A stretch of DNA of 64,000 nucleotides from Castanea sativa (Eukaryota; Streptophyta; Magnoliopsida; Fagales; Fagaceae). The notes below the pieces were generated by a model. That model had not been told where the DNA came from. It saw nothing but the letters and a program-made list of their open reading frames with translations, and searched no databases. The DNA lies in assembly GCF_040712315.1 (NCBI RefSeq), contig NC_134015.1, positions 2,764,445 through 2,828,444 on the forward strand, given 5' to 3'. Positions 23,591 through 33,729 of the stretch are shown here, piece after piece. The translations under genes and the position numbers were made by a program. Within the stretch, counting starts at the first letter, position 1. Each line of letters starts with the position of its first letter.

Positions 23591-25199
23591 TTCTCCCTTG
23601 GTTAGAGAAAACTCGACCTTGAGTTTTGAAATGTTGAAGTAGTACAATTCCTTGCCTTTTGTATAGCAACCTTGACATAGGATAAAAATCTTGTGTGCAC
23701 AGGTTCTTTCTTTTCGTTGTCGCTTGGAACCATGATGACAGTAAAACATCCTTCTCTCCAATGGGAACATTAAACTTTTCTGAAATTACGAAATCAATAA
23801 TGGGAACATCCTTAACTTGTTGCACATGTTTAAGTATTGGAATAGGCTTCACGATCTCATTCATCTCTTCTTCCATCATGCTATCTTCTTTTGATTCAAG
23901 AGTTTCCTCCATTAAGCTTGTAAGTTGCTGTTTTAAATCATCTTCAAGTTGTCGAGGTGTTTTCGTTTTCTGATTAGACTCTTCTGCTTGTTCTTCTAGT
24001 TCCACGGACTTTGCTACGTGTTGATCTGACTGGTGCACTTGCTGTTTAAGGTCCGCTAGTTGCTCATCTGGTTGTTCTACCTGTTTAGCAAATTTTTCTG
24101 ACTTGTCAGCTTCTTGTTCTAGCTCTTCAACTTCCTTTTGTGGCTGTATAGCTCCTTGTTTTGGAGTTTTAGCAATATTCTTGAGGTTTTTCTGAGTTTC
24201 AGCAACATCCTTAGGCTCGACCTCTTGTTTTTGTTTCATTTGTCCTGAACTCATAGGCTTTAATACAATTCTTTCATTATTGAACATAAATTGGTATGTA
24301 TTATTCTTTTCACAATAATACACATCTTGGTCATAAAGCCAAGGGCAACCTAATAAGATATGTGTCAGAGTCATAGGAATAACATCACACCATATAGAAT
24401 CATTATATTGCCCACGAGAAATAGGAACCAAGCATCGTTTAGTTACCAAAATAGAAGTGCTATTTATCCACACCACCTTGTATGGTTTTGGATGTGGTTC
24501 TGTTGGTAGCTTCAACCTTTCAACAATAGCCTTAGAAACAACATTCATGTCACTGTCACCATCAATAATAAGCATCCGAGCTTCAGTTCCACAACGTACT
24601 ATGGTCTGAAATATTGAATTACACTTCCAATCCTCCTCTTGATTGGGTGCAGCAAGAATACGCCTAACGACAAAAAGAAGAGACGTGTCTTCTTCTAATT
24701 CTAGGAGATCATCAGCCAAAGTAGCCTTATCTTTCAACTCATTAGCAGTATTGACTTTGTAGTCAATATGGACTTTGTAATTTGGCTGCATAGTGGATGC
24801 TCTAGGGTCAACCTCTCTCAAAGGTGTTTTCCCAGCTTGGGAAGAAAGTCTTTCTGTAAGGGGTTGCTTCAAACGCTTCTCAATCTTAAAACCTAATTGG
24901 AATGCCTCAGCAATTGTGTGAGTTTGTTGTGTAATCATTTGGCTACGAATTTCAAACCTTAATCCTAACTTAAATCGGGCTGAGATTTGTTGTGGATCTT
25001 CAATTCCTCTATACCAATTTTTGAGGTCTTCAAATTTGTTCATACACTCAACTACTAACATATTACCTTGCCTAAGAGTAGTGAATTTTTCAAAGATCTC
25101 ATCTTCATAACCACAGGGCAAGTACTTTTGTTTTAGCTGCTGCTTCATGTCATCCCATCTAACAATTGGAGGCCTTTTATCTAGCACATCGACAATCAT
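23499..25199 (-). CDS. Gag-protease polyprotein of the LTR element (probably defective)
   Basis: 566 codons. N-terminal half: retrotransposon gag domain (VRWDDMKQQLKQKYLP, NKFEDLKNWYRGIEDPQQ). Middle: a retropepsin-like domain with MLIIDGDSDMNVVSKAIV, where the family usually has DGGS or DSG, then a typical LLGCPWLYDQDV. No CCHC zinc knuckle is visible between them. C-terminal third: a Gln/Glu/Lys-rich, probably coiled-coil stretch (EELEQEADKSEKF). The upstream part of Gag is on another frame (25598-25242), split off by a missing T near 25235 and a second frame change near 25200, so the gene is broken at its 5' end. Active transposition is unlikely. Confidence 0.8.
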   Translation of the reverse strand: MIVDVLDKRPPIVRWDDMKQQLKQKYLPCGYEDEIFEKFTTLRQGNMLVVECMNKFEDLKNWYRGIEDPQQISARFKLGLRFEIRSQMITQQTHTIAEAFQLGFKIEKRLKQPLTERLSSQAGKTPLREVDPRASTMQPNYKVHIDYKVNTANELKDKATLADDLLELEEDTSLLFVVRRILAAPNQEEDWKCNSIFQTIVRCGTEARMLIIDGDSDMNVVSKAIVERLKLPTEPHPKPYKVVWINSTSILVTKRCLVPISRGQYNDSIWCDVIPMTLTHILLGCPWLYDQDVYYCEKNNTYQFMFNNERIVLKPMSSGQMKQKQEVEPKDVAETQKNLKNIAKTPKQGAIQPQKEVEELEQEADKSEKFAKQVEQPDEQLADLKQQVHQSDQHVAKSVELEEQAEESNQKTKTPRQLEDDLKQQLTSLMEETLESKEDSMMEEEMNEIVKPIPILKHVQQVKDVPIIDFVISEKFNVPIGEKDVLLSSWFQATTKRKNLCTQDFYPMSRLLYKRQGIVLLQHFKTQGRVFSNQGRMMKTRKSSRKKKTKYTKIQELWSSFDVRPS

Positions 25200-25241
25200 A
25201 CTCTACATCTCTCCACCGGATACGAGCTTGTCCAATAAATT

Positions 25242-25535
25242 TCATAATAGTAAACGAGCCCTACTCTCATCGGACATGTCATAACCCTCCAAATAAGTTT
25301 CCAAAGAAGCAAGCCAATCTGAAAATACATGGGCATCAATTGTTCCAGCAAAATATGGTACTTCTACATGAACCTTCTTCATTGTGTCTCCAGCCTTATT
25401 GCGATAATCAAGTCTCTCATAAGGATTTCTATAAGGATCAAACCTATTGCTTAAATTTTTGCTTTTGTTATGTAACTCTTCAAATCTGTCCGCAATTGTA
25501 TAGATATAGCTCTGCCTTTTTGGATCTATCATGCT
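25242..25535 (-). pseudogene. N-terminal Gag fragment of the LTR element
   Basis: The frame beginning near MIDPKRQSYIYTIADRFEEL lies just downstream of the primer-binding site and encodes the gag N-terminus (VPYFAGTIDAHVFSDWLASL). It ends at a stop at 25242-25244 after RARLLL; one more T would give RARFTIMKFIGQARIRWRD, which the family pattern predicts. Confidence 0.8.
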
Positions 25536-25553
25536 TTCATAGTGCTGATTTGG

Positions 25554-25565
25554 GCTCTGATACCA
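25554..25565 (-). other. Primer-binding site of the LTR element
   Basis: TGGTATCAGAGC on the minus strand is the standard plant initiator-Met tRNA primer site. It starts 6 bases after the 5' LTR end (CCTACA). Confidence 0.9.
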
Positions 25566-25571
25566 ATTTGA

Positions 25572-26002
25572 TGTAGGACCATTAAGAAGTTTCAGCACTA
25601 TACTAGGTTTCTTGATGAATTCTTGAATAAGGATTATTGTTTAAGAGTTTAGGTTAGAAAAAGTATGAATGTTGATGGCTGTTTGGGGGCTGAAACAAGG
25701 GATAAATAGAAAATTACATAAATAAAACACTAGGCAATCACACCTAGGTCTTCCTAAGCATCACATCTAGGGTTCCTTGGCATCGCCCATTCCAAATTTC
25801 TAAAAATTATCAAATTGCCCTTATTCTAATAGAACTTAATTAAAACTGATCCAACAGCTTCTCAACCTAAAATACTTAATGCTAATAACTAAAATGACCT
25901 ATCAAAGGTGCTAAGAAGGTCCGACATCAAAACTAGACCACAATTCTTGAATCTTTGTATATTTAATCTTCTTTTTCCTTGAGCTCTTCCTTGTCTTCAT
26001 CA
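25572..26002 (-). repeat. 5' LTR, internally deleted
   Basis: 431 bp from TGATGAAGAC to CCTACA, with TG...CA ends. Compared with the 3' LTR it lacks about 260 bp between the ccttggca and cattcc phrases. Right-flank DNA (from 26003) matches 3155 onward, the ARF upstream block. Confidence 0.82.
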
Positions 26003-26229
26003 GAATTATACAACAAGGTTTATAAAAGTCATGTTATAGGTTACTGTAAAATCATTATAATGAGATAATTATAGTATCTACACCTTCTAGTACGATTCCA
26101 ATATTCACGGTTTTGAATATTGTGTGTACTATTAGGAACTAAGTGATGTGCATGTGTGTATGATTGTTTTCTTGTTAGGTTGATTTGGTCTTTGGCTTGT
26201 GATTTTGGGAATTTAGGTTGAGATTAAAG

Positions 26230-26370
26230 ATGGGGTTTTCTTTCACCAAGCTTTTCAACTGGCCTTTTTGCCAAGGAGAGCCGTATTCTAATGGTGGGTC
26301 TTCACGGGCAAGACTACCATTTTGTAGAAGCTGAAGTTGGGAGAGATTGTCACCACCCTTCCTACCGTTG
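26230..26370 (+). pseudogene. ARF-C: exon 1 only, frameshifted
   Basis: [13 protein letters not shown] as in the copy at 3387, then frame loss; the P-loop segment lost bases (ggtcttcacgggcaag where the other copy has ggtcttcatgcagcgggcaag). There is no exon 2 after it. The surrounding 26008-26945 is a second copy of 3155-4150. Confidence 0.85.
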
Positions 26371-27239
26371 GTATTCTTTGCTATATTGTTAACATTCTTT
26401 TACAAATTCTTTTGTTCCTTAGAACTTTGCAAGTGGCACTTATTTTAATAAAAATTAAATAATATATCCAAACATCTGAAAATATATCTATAATGATTTA
26501 TGATCAAAAAATATTTTAACTTTTCTCTAGCTAAAATAGATAGAAAAATGCTTAGGTTAACTTTCCTTCGAAAATTCGTTTTTGTTTGGGATTTTTAACA
26601 GAACAAGATTCTCTCAAATTATTTGGTTGGATGAATTTGTCATTAGTCCAAGCTCAAGTTGTTGCCCTTAAGTAAATCATTCGAAACTTCATTTATGGTG
26701 AAGGTCTATACTTCTAGGAATGACTTGGTTTGGGTGCCATTGGAGTTTCCAAGTAGAAGCAATTGAAGATTTGGCTCTAAAAATAAATTTAACTAGTGTT
26801 GTGTACCTCATGTAAGATCCTCATAAGGAATTATTGGATGAGAGAACCATGAAGGAGAACTTTAGTCTCTATGGAGTTTGAAAGGATCTCAACCCAAAAC
26901 TCAAACTGGCTTGAGGAATGAAGGTGGGACTGGAAAATTGGGTTCCTGACCAAGAGTGCTGAGCAGCACTTTGGTCTCGGATATCAGTGCCAAATGACAC
27001 TTATGACAATTCCACACCTAAGCTCTGACCTAAAGTGATGTGTGTGTGCTGATTAGCCAATCTTGTTCTGTTAAGCTCTGTATTCCTACAACACCTCCTT
27101 GATAGTTGCTAATATGTGTTGGCAAGTTGGGAACACTGTTTTGATGGCTGGAATTGGGTTTTCTCATGTATAGGGATAATTTGGTCCATTTGGGAAGTTA
27201 GTTAGGATAAATAGTTGCATGGTTATTTAGCATATGCAA

Positions 27240-27560
27240 GGGATTAGTTTTTCAACATATAGAAGAACTTGTATGAAGGGTTTTAGTCTTTCAACTTCAA
27301 GAATTTGGTTTCATAAGTTCATGCTTTGCTAGTCAACTTATATGGAGTTTCTCTTTTCATGTATATTAGTAGTGAAGATGTGGAAAACCTCAAATTGGTT
27401 CTTTAAATCCGTGAGAGATCAATGCAGATCTCAAAGCTTTAGGAATCTTGGTAATGCCTTAGGGTTGTTTGATCAATCGGTTCACATGTACCCTATACCT
27501 TTCGTTTTGGATTTTAATTCCTTGTTGTTTACCTATTGGCATGACAATTTAAAGTTTTCT
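27240..27560 (+). pseudogene. PPR scraps: end flank plus N-terminal fragment
   Basis: 27240-27340 resembles the end and 3' flank of a PPR gene (cttgtatgaaggg...tttgctagtcaac). 27380-27540 codes KSVRDQCRSQSFRN...ALGLFDQSVHM, the segment just after the presequence in RFL genes, ending after VLDFNSL. The start codon context and the presequence are not preserved. Confidence 0.75.
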
Positions 27561-27846
27561 ATCTGAGGAAATGAAATAGTAATATAGATATACTACTTAA
27601 ACACATTGTATTACTTTATTTCACTATGAATGCTGTGCTACCGAGATACCTAAATCAACAAAGATGGTAATGGTTATCAATTCTTAGGTGGATTTATGCT
27701 ACATCTAGTTGCATGCATTCACTACAAGGTCTGGATTATAAGCACTGTAGTTTTTTTAAAAAAATTACAAAAAATAGAATTCTTCGAGGACTTTTTAGGG
27801 TCACTCCTAAAACATTTGATCCATGAACAGGTGTGTTAACGCTGTA

Positions 27847-28041
27847 GCATGATGATGGCAGTAAAGTTACTATAACAAAGTTTCAATATAAAATATTTGG
27901 GGTTTGGATGATGATTGTTAGTTCTACTAGAGGATCATCAAATGAGGACACTCATGCAGCTTTAATACTTTATGCCAATATGCCTGCTAACTTTGGTAGC
28001 CGTTGCAATCCTATTGCACATCAACCAGATAGAAAATGGTA
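27847..28041 (+). other. Open 64-codon stretch of unknown origin
   Basis: The frame beginning HDDGSKVTITKF and ending FGSRCNPIAHQPDRKW before a TAG has coding-like composition and no low complexity. There is no start codon and I do not recognise the family. It could be one exon of a decayed gene or chance. Confidence 0.25.
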
Positions 28042-28050
28042 GCCCATTAA

Positions 28051-29692
28051 GTGCCCGTTTGTTTAAGCTTTTAGGGGCTGAAACGCACATTTGTTTAAAA
28101 GCTGGACAAAAATTATCGTTTGGTTAAGCAAAAACGCAACTTTTGGGTAAAGTTGCGTTTTGGGTCAAGGCATAAAACGTACAAGCCAATTATGGAGCTC
28201 TGGAATTCCATAAACAAAAAGTCCATGTGCGTTCTGAAGTTATCCGTTGGGCTCTTCCGAAAATTACCAAATTACCCTTGATAAATCATCAGTTCTCACG
28301 TTGTCCCTCATTCCTCTCATCTCATCTCTCTACTCTGCCCTAAAGCCCTGAAGCTCACTAACGCCTCTCAGCTAAGGAAAAAATTAATAATAACAAATTT
28401 TCAAATCCAAACACAAAAAAATTTATAACAAATTCCTAAATTTGCTAAGGAAAAAAATAATAATAACAAATTTCCAAATCCAAACACACAAAAATTTATA
28501 ACAAATTCCCAAATCAGCTAAGGAAAAAAAAAAAAAAATCCCTTGCAAGTTAGGATTCCTCAAAATGCAAAACAAAAAAACATCAGAATATACCAAAATC
28601 TTTCAAATGAAGTTCTGTGGACGAATGAGTTCTTGACGATGGATGATTAATTGGCCATCCCACACAGGGGTTTCTTGCGGTAGCTTTGTAGACGGGTAAG
28701 TTCTTGCAGAGAAAAAAAAAAAGAAAAAGAAAGAAAGAGGAAGAGGAGAGCTCTGTGGAATGTTCTTGAGTATGGACGAAGTGGCTGGAGGAAATGGCTG
28801 GGAAAAAGAGAGAAAAGAAGGAAAAAAGGAAAAGAGTAATACGTGGGTGGAGGAGAAAAAAAGAGTGGGTAAAAAAAAAGAAAAAAAAAGGAAAAAAGAA
28901 GGAAGTGCAGTACGTGTGTGGAGGAAAAAAAAGAGGGAAAGAAATAGGAAAAAAGAAGAAGAAGGAAATGCTATCACAATATTTTCACAATAAATTTTAA
29001 TATTGAAGAGAAAAAAATAATTTTTATAGAAAGAGAAAAAAATAATTTTAATAGTACGTTCAAATTAAAATTAGTATCAATTTTTATCACAATATTTTCA
29101 CAATAAATCTTAAGTGGTAAGTTATTATTAGCTAATATTGGTGAGAAAAAAATAATTTTTATAGAAAGAGAAAAAAATAATTTTAATAGTACACTCAAAT
29201 TAAAATCAGTATCAATTTTTATCACAATATTTTCACAATAAATCTTAAGTGGTAAGTTATTCTTAGCTTAATTAGTGAGAAAATAGTAATTTTTTTTAGA
29301 AAGAGAAAAAAAAAATTGTAATAATACGTTCAAATTAAAATCAGTATCAATTATTACAATATTTTCACAATACTTTCACAATAAATCTTAAGTGGTAGCC
29401 TGTAGGTTATTATTAGCTAATATTAGTGAGAAAAAATAATTTCACAATATTGATTTAAGTATGAAATAAACTCCCTTATATATACATTGTCCTTTTTTGG
29501 TAATTTATCCCTCAAACTGCTACTTTTGTAAGTGCTAGTCAAACACTCAGTTTTTTCAAAAAGCACTTTTTAACAGCTTTTACCAAATACTCAGTTTTTT
29601 GAAAATGCACTTTTTCATTATGCACTTTTTGAAAACTCCACATTTTCATTATGTACTTTTATAAAAAGCTGAACCAAACTCACCCTAAAGCA
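28051..29692 (+). mobile_element. Putative TIR element, Harbinger- or hAT-like, non-autonomous
   Basis: The left end gtgcccgtttgtttaagctttt and the right end (reverse complement gggtgagtttggttcagctttt) form imperfect inverted repeats of a kind common in plant TIR elements. A TAA flanks both sides (cattaa before, taaagc after), which would fit a 3-bp Harbinger duplication. The interior has a purine-rich tract (28700-28960) and a tandem array but no transposase. Confidence 0.5.
28973..29450 (+). repeat. Tandem array, about 3.5 units of 115-135 bp
   Basis: Units start at about 28973, 29086, 29221 and 29353, each with atcacaatattttcacaata, a gagaaaaaataat stretch and gttcaaattaaaatcagtatc. The sequence is related to MITE-like pieces elsewhere in the window (31260, 59400, 60540). 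Confidence 0.8.
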
Positions 29693-29872
29693 TAGTGCGT
29701 TTTCTATATACAACTCTATTGATATATGTTACAACATTTCATCTAGATCAAATTGTTTTATGTAGGATGGAAAAACCCTTCATTGGAGGGACCATTTGGG
29801 TTTGTCCTTTGTTTTAAGCATCTCATTTCCTGTATTTATTTGTGTTTTTTCTAATAATGTTTGCACTTAGTT

Positions 29873-30023
29873 TTATTGATACAATGCTTCACATGCACCC
29901 TTTCCCTTCCCTAGTGGATTTTTAATCAATTTTTGGGTGGCATTTCAAGAATGAAGCATAACTCTGTAGTCATTAATTTAGATAGAGACATGGAATCATT
30001 AGGAATTGCTCCTAATATCTTTG
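29873..30023 (+). pseudogene. PPR N-terminal fragment
   Basis: It codes DTMLHMHPFPSLVDF, then a TAA, then frames matching GGISRMKH and MESLGIAPNIF of RFL motif 1. At 30023 it changes directly into ARF downstream-block sequence (ggtaccttggtttctaggcttgatt), giving another PPR/ARF joint. Confidence 0.75.
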
Positions 30024-31259
30024 GCAGGAACAGTAGCTGATGGCAATGGTACCTTGGTTTCTAGGCTTGATTATGATGAATTGATCTATTCTTTCCTCCA
30101 TTGTGGATTATCTTTCAATGTGTGGATACATTCAAATTCTTTTCAGTGTTAGTGAATGCTCAAGTATTTTGTGTACAAATGACTATCTTTCAATGGCATC
30201 ATGCTTGTGCTTTGAAGCCCATTGGGAATTTGGTGAATGCTTAGGTTTTTAGGGTGCCAGTCTTATATTAAGTAGTTTTGGTTACATCTCTATGGTTAGG
30301 GATGTTTATGAAATTTTTCATAAACAAAAGTATGTCCCAAATGTGAGGAGAGCATGTATTATACTGCACCAACAACAATTTTGTAATACCAGCACTTGCT
30401 TTTAGTACTTGAGCCCATTGGTGGTTCTCAAGTACGTCCAACATTCATATTCATAGTTTGAAGGTTGGCCTTTTTGTTGTGGGTGCATTGTTAAGCAAAG
30501 GTTTTTTTTGGGTAAACAAGTGGACCCTTTTGCCATTTTGTAACGTGGATAGAACTTAGATACAATTTATTAGACGCTGTGTCTTATATTCCCCAATTAA
30601 ATTCACATACGTGGTTGGCTTAAATTTATTTATCTGTTGGAGAAGATACCAGCTTTTGTGTTGCTTGATCAATGTAATTACATGATTGATTTTAATTAAT
30701 GAACGGTGAACCTAAGGTATCTAAGGAACAGAAGAATTGTACAGTAAGTTTTGCTCTTAAAACATTATGCAACTATACGGGAAAGTTAAGTAAATGTTGC
30801 CAAAGGTGATCACCCAGTTAGAGCTAAGATGGGATAGAACTGCATCACTTTGGTCTCTTAAGGGCTTGAAGACCTGATGTTGATGGCCCACATTGTTGAA
30901 AATGTGACAATGACAGCCACTAATGGTTCACATTGTTAGACACCAATTACTATATACTTTGTAAGATTCTCAATGTTTAATAAAGTATCTATAAATGGTT
31001 GGATTGGAGCATAATATAGCCCTTAGTCCTGACAATGGTGCAATTGTGCATGGTTTGTGGACTTGGAGATAAAATGCCCTTGTGCTCTCTTAACATTAGC
31101 TAACCTGTGCATCCTCCGTTAGATTAATATAATAAATTAACCAATAAAGTTTTTTTTTTCTTTTCATTATAATAGTATTAATTAAGCTCATATATTAGTC
31201 AATAAATAAAGCATATTTTTTTAATCAAATGAAAAACAAGAAAAGAGAAAGAAAGAGAA
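30024..31259 (+). other. ARF downstream block and repeated DNA, no gene
   Basis: 30040-30900 matches the DNA after ARF-B, ARF-D and ARF-E. 30940-31140 is the block also at 4170-4520 and 47990-48210. No coding sequence is visible. Confidence 0.5.
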
Positions 31260-31440
31260 ATGTTATGTTCACAAAATTTTTTACGATACTTTTACAAAAA
31301 ATTCTAATTGATAGATTGTTAGTTGTTACTAGCTATTATTGGTGTACGAAAAAAAGTAATTTTAGTTATGGGTTCCAATCAAAACGAGTAACAACTTAAC
31401 GTCTAGAATTTGTTGTGAAAATGTTGTAAATATAACATTT
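31260..31440 (+). mobile_element. MITE
   Basis: Ends atgttatgttcacaaaatttt and (reverse-complemented) aaatgttatatttacaacatttt are inverted copies about 180 bp apart. Related pieces occur at 12505, 29086, 41850, 59400 and 60780. Confidence 0.6.
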
Positions 31441-31809
31441 TTTTAAAAAAATAAATAAAAAGAGCAATACACAAAAAATTTCTTAGCATTTTTCATAACA
31501 ATTGAGTTAATAAATTTTAACAAGTTCTTATTTGGGTCCTCTACTAATATTGCTTTTTTAATTATCAGTTACCATTGTCAATTTGCCACACATCAACATG
31601 TGTGAAAAGATTTGACAAATTTTTTGTGTCTATACTCTATAGACTTTCTCAACCAAAAAAAAAAAAAAAAAAAAAAAATTCTACATGGTTTATTTTAATT
31701 AGTAATTTTTCATCTAAAACAAGATAATAGAGTTTAAGTAAGATTTAAATTTTATATAAAAAAATCATAGTTAAATATATAAAAGGACCCCAATTCATTT
31801 TTGCATTAG

Positions 31810-31935
31810 GCCTCTAAATGCATTAAGCCACCCTTATATGTAATCCCCTCATCTCACACTTAGTAATTTTGAACTCATGACGTTATATATATCATGAGAC
31901 TTTAAGAACCACTTAGCCAACCCTTTGGGTTGATA
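31810..31935 (-). mobile_element. tRNA-derived SINE-like repeat
   Basis: On the minus strand there is an A-box-like TGGCTAAGTGGTT and, downstream, a B-box-like atgagttcaaaatt, the internal Pol III promoter layout of plant SINEs. Confidence 0.4.
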
Positions 31936-32039
31936 GTTACAGTTTGAAATCTATAAGTTTTGTTTTGAACTTTGAAATACTAGGAGGTCTCAGTCATAAC
32001 TATAGCCTAGACTCTGGAATCCTTTTGTATTATTTTTAT

Positions 32040-32152
32040 ATTTTAGCTTATTCACTTATTTTATTAACTCAATTGGAATATTTTGATATTTCCAATTAAA
32101 ATGTCAAGGTTCAAATCTTCCTCCCACTATCAAATTAAAAAAAAAAAACATT
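32040..32152 (+). mobile_element. tRNA-derived SINE-like repeat
   Basis: A-box-like taactcaattgg and B-box-like ggttcaaatcttcc about 40 bases apart, ending in an A-run near 32140. Confidence 0.45.
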
Positions 32153-32357
32153 TTTTTAAAGTATGATGATACATTATAATTTTTTTTATCGACTCTAAGC
32201 AAATAAATAAATAAACCTTTTAGTAAAAAACTAATCCAAATGAACTACTAAACTTTAAATAGGTGCGGACTTGAATTCTATAAATAACCAAATATTATTG
32301 AGATAAGTATCTATGGTGTCTCGTCATAATTAGTTGAATGAAATTTAAAATAGGATT

Positions 32358-32465
32358 AGTCAAGAGTTTTGTAATTTAATGGTATTTTTCTCTCTTCCTT
32401 CTGAGAAGAATTATGGTTAGAATTCACCCTCCTTTGCTTTGTAAATATTAAATTATCAAAAAATT
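32358..32465 (+). mobile_element. Degenerate SINE-like repeat
   Basis: A-box-like taatttaatggt and B-box-like ggttagaattcaccc, then an A-rich end. A weaker match than the two neighbours. Confidence 0.3.
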
Positions 32466-32529
32466 AAAAATAATATAAGATGCAGAGCTGAACACTAATA
32501 TCCAACAACACCGATAAACAACACAAAAT

Positions 32530-33723
32530 GAGCTATCTGGCTTCAGCATGCTCTTTCCCCTTGTGAAGTCTGGCAGTCTGCAAACACATTTTTACATAAC
32601 ATTACTAGCAACAGGAAACGGAATATTTTTGAAGTAGTAAATATTAAAGATATTGCATTTTAGTATTTATTCTAACAATGATATTAGAAAAAGAGATAAT
32701 GAATGATCCTACTTCAAGATGCTTCATTAATTGTCAAAGTTGCAATCAATTTTTTAGGTTATAGCCCACCACATCAGTGCACAAGGGCAATCAGAGCTGG
32801 AACATAGAGGTGTACATGGCAATGATAACAATTTTTTGCTGTATGTTTTCATATTACCGTCACATTTCACGGCTTCAAACCAAACCTACAAACATGACAC
32901 ACTTATGTGATAGTGTATTTGCTAAAAGCTTCTGAAGAAAGATTTTTCTTTAATGGGTATGAATCATATGAAGCACACTCAATCAAAATCAAGAGAAACA
33001 GAAAAATACGTATATGTAATATCTAAGCTTCTGAACACATATAACTACAGCAGCAGATTCCCTGAAGTTACAAAAACACTCATAACTAGTTGCACCCAAA
33101 TTAGCATTTCTTTCCTAATCTCTGAAACTGTGCATAAGTACAAGAAATTTAACTTTTATTGCAAATGCTTTAGTTGAAATTTAGAAGTGACTGCTCATTG
33201 TTAATTAAAGAAATATATATTTGCATTATCTTCAGCATGCAATAATAATGTTCACAGTGCTGAAACAAAGGACAAAGTTTTATGAGGAAAAACATAATGC
33301 ATAGACAGCAATCATGACAAGCAAGGCACCTGATATATCCACAGATTGATTTATTGATGTACTTCCTCTACTACTGGTCCACGCAGAACAGTCAAAGCAA
33401 CCTGAAACTTTTAACAGCTTTAAATTGAGATTACCATGATTATTAGTTCTCCATGGAGAATAAATACCAGAAGGCATCACACACCTGTTCTTCATGCTTC
33501 ATGGGAAATTTGCCATTTGGACGGAAGACATATGCCCCAGAAATCTGAAAAATAACTCGGAAAGGGATAATTCAACGACTCTTTCAACTTTTAAGTCATG
33601 CAATTTCAGAACATAAATAAAAGAGAGGTTGAGAGAGATATGCAACACAAGATGAACTTAAGTGTACCTGAGGATCTGTCACTTCCATCATATCCAGAGT
33701 AATAACTGTAAGATTGTTCAACT
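32530..33723 (-). pseudogene. Alpha-mannosidase (GH38) exon remnants
   Basis: Minus-strand pieces in the right order with intron borders: 33723-33668 (EQSYSYYSGYDGSD, then DPQ after a frame slip), 33544-33485 (ISGAYVFRPNGKFPMKHEEQ), 33401-33330 (VALTVLRGPVVEEVHQ, a stop, INLWIYQ) and 32577-32530 (RLHKGKEHAEA). In plant vacuolar-type alpha-mannosidases these follow each other as ...SGAYIFRPNG...VLRGPLVDEVHQ...W...RVYKGKEH. This enzyme family trims N-glycans. The stop after EVHQ and the slip before DPQ make it a pseudogene. Introns are retained, so it is a genomic fragment, not a retrocopy. Confidence 0.78.
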
Positions 33724-33729
33724 GATATC

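Larger units (their letters stand above)
22981..26002 (-). mobile_element. Non-autonomous LTR retroelement with gag and protease only
   Basis: Reading the minus strand: 5' LTR 26002-25572 (TGATG...TACA), a primer-binding site matching the initiator Met tRNA 3' end (TGGTATCAGAGC, 25565-25554), a Gag-protease frame, a purine tract (23599-23591), and a 3' LTR from 23590. The 3' LTR is cut off at 22981, where PPR2 downstream DNA begins. No reverse transcriptase, RNase H or integrase is present; protease is followed by a Gln/Glu-rich segment and then the purine tract. This resembles the gag-bearing non-autonomous Ty3/Gypsy-derived elements described as TR-GAG. Because of the truncation, the 5-bp target duplication cannot be checked. 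Confidence 0.85.

Noticed and set aside
28603..29000. Lys/Arg/Glu-rich or Phe-rich frames
   Set aside because: Produced by a purine tract (GA-rich) inside a TIR element, open on several frames at once.
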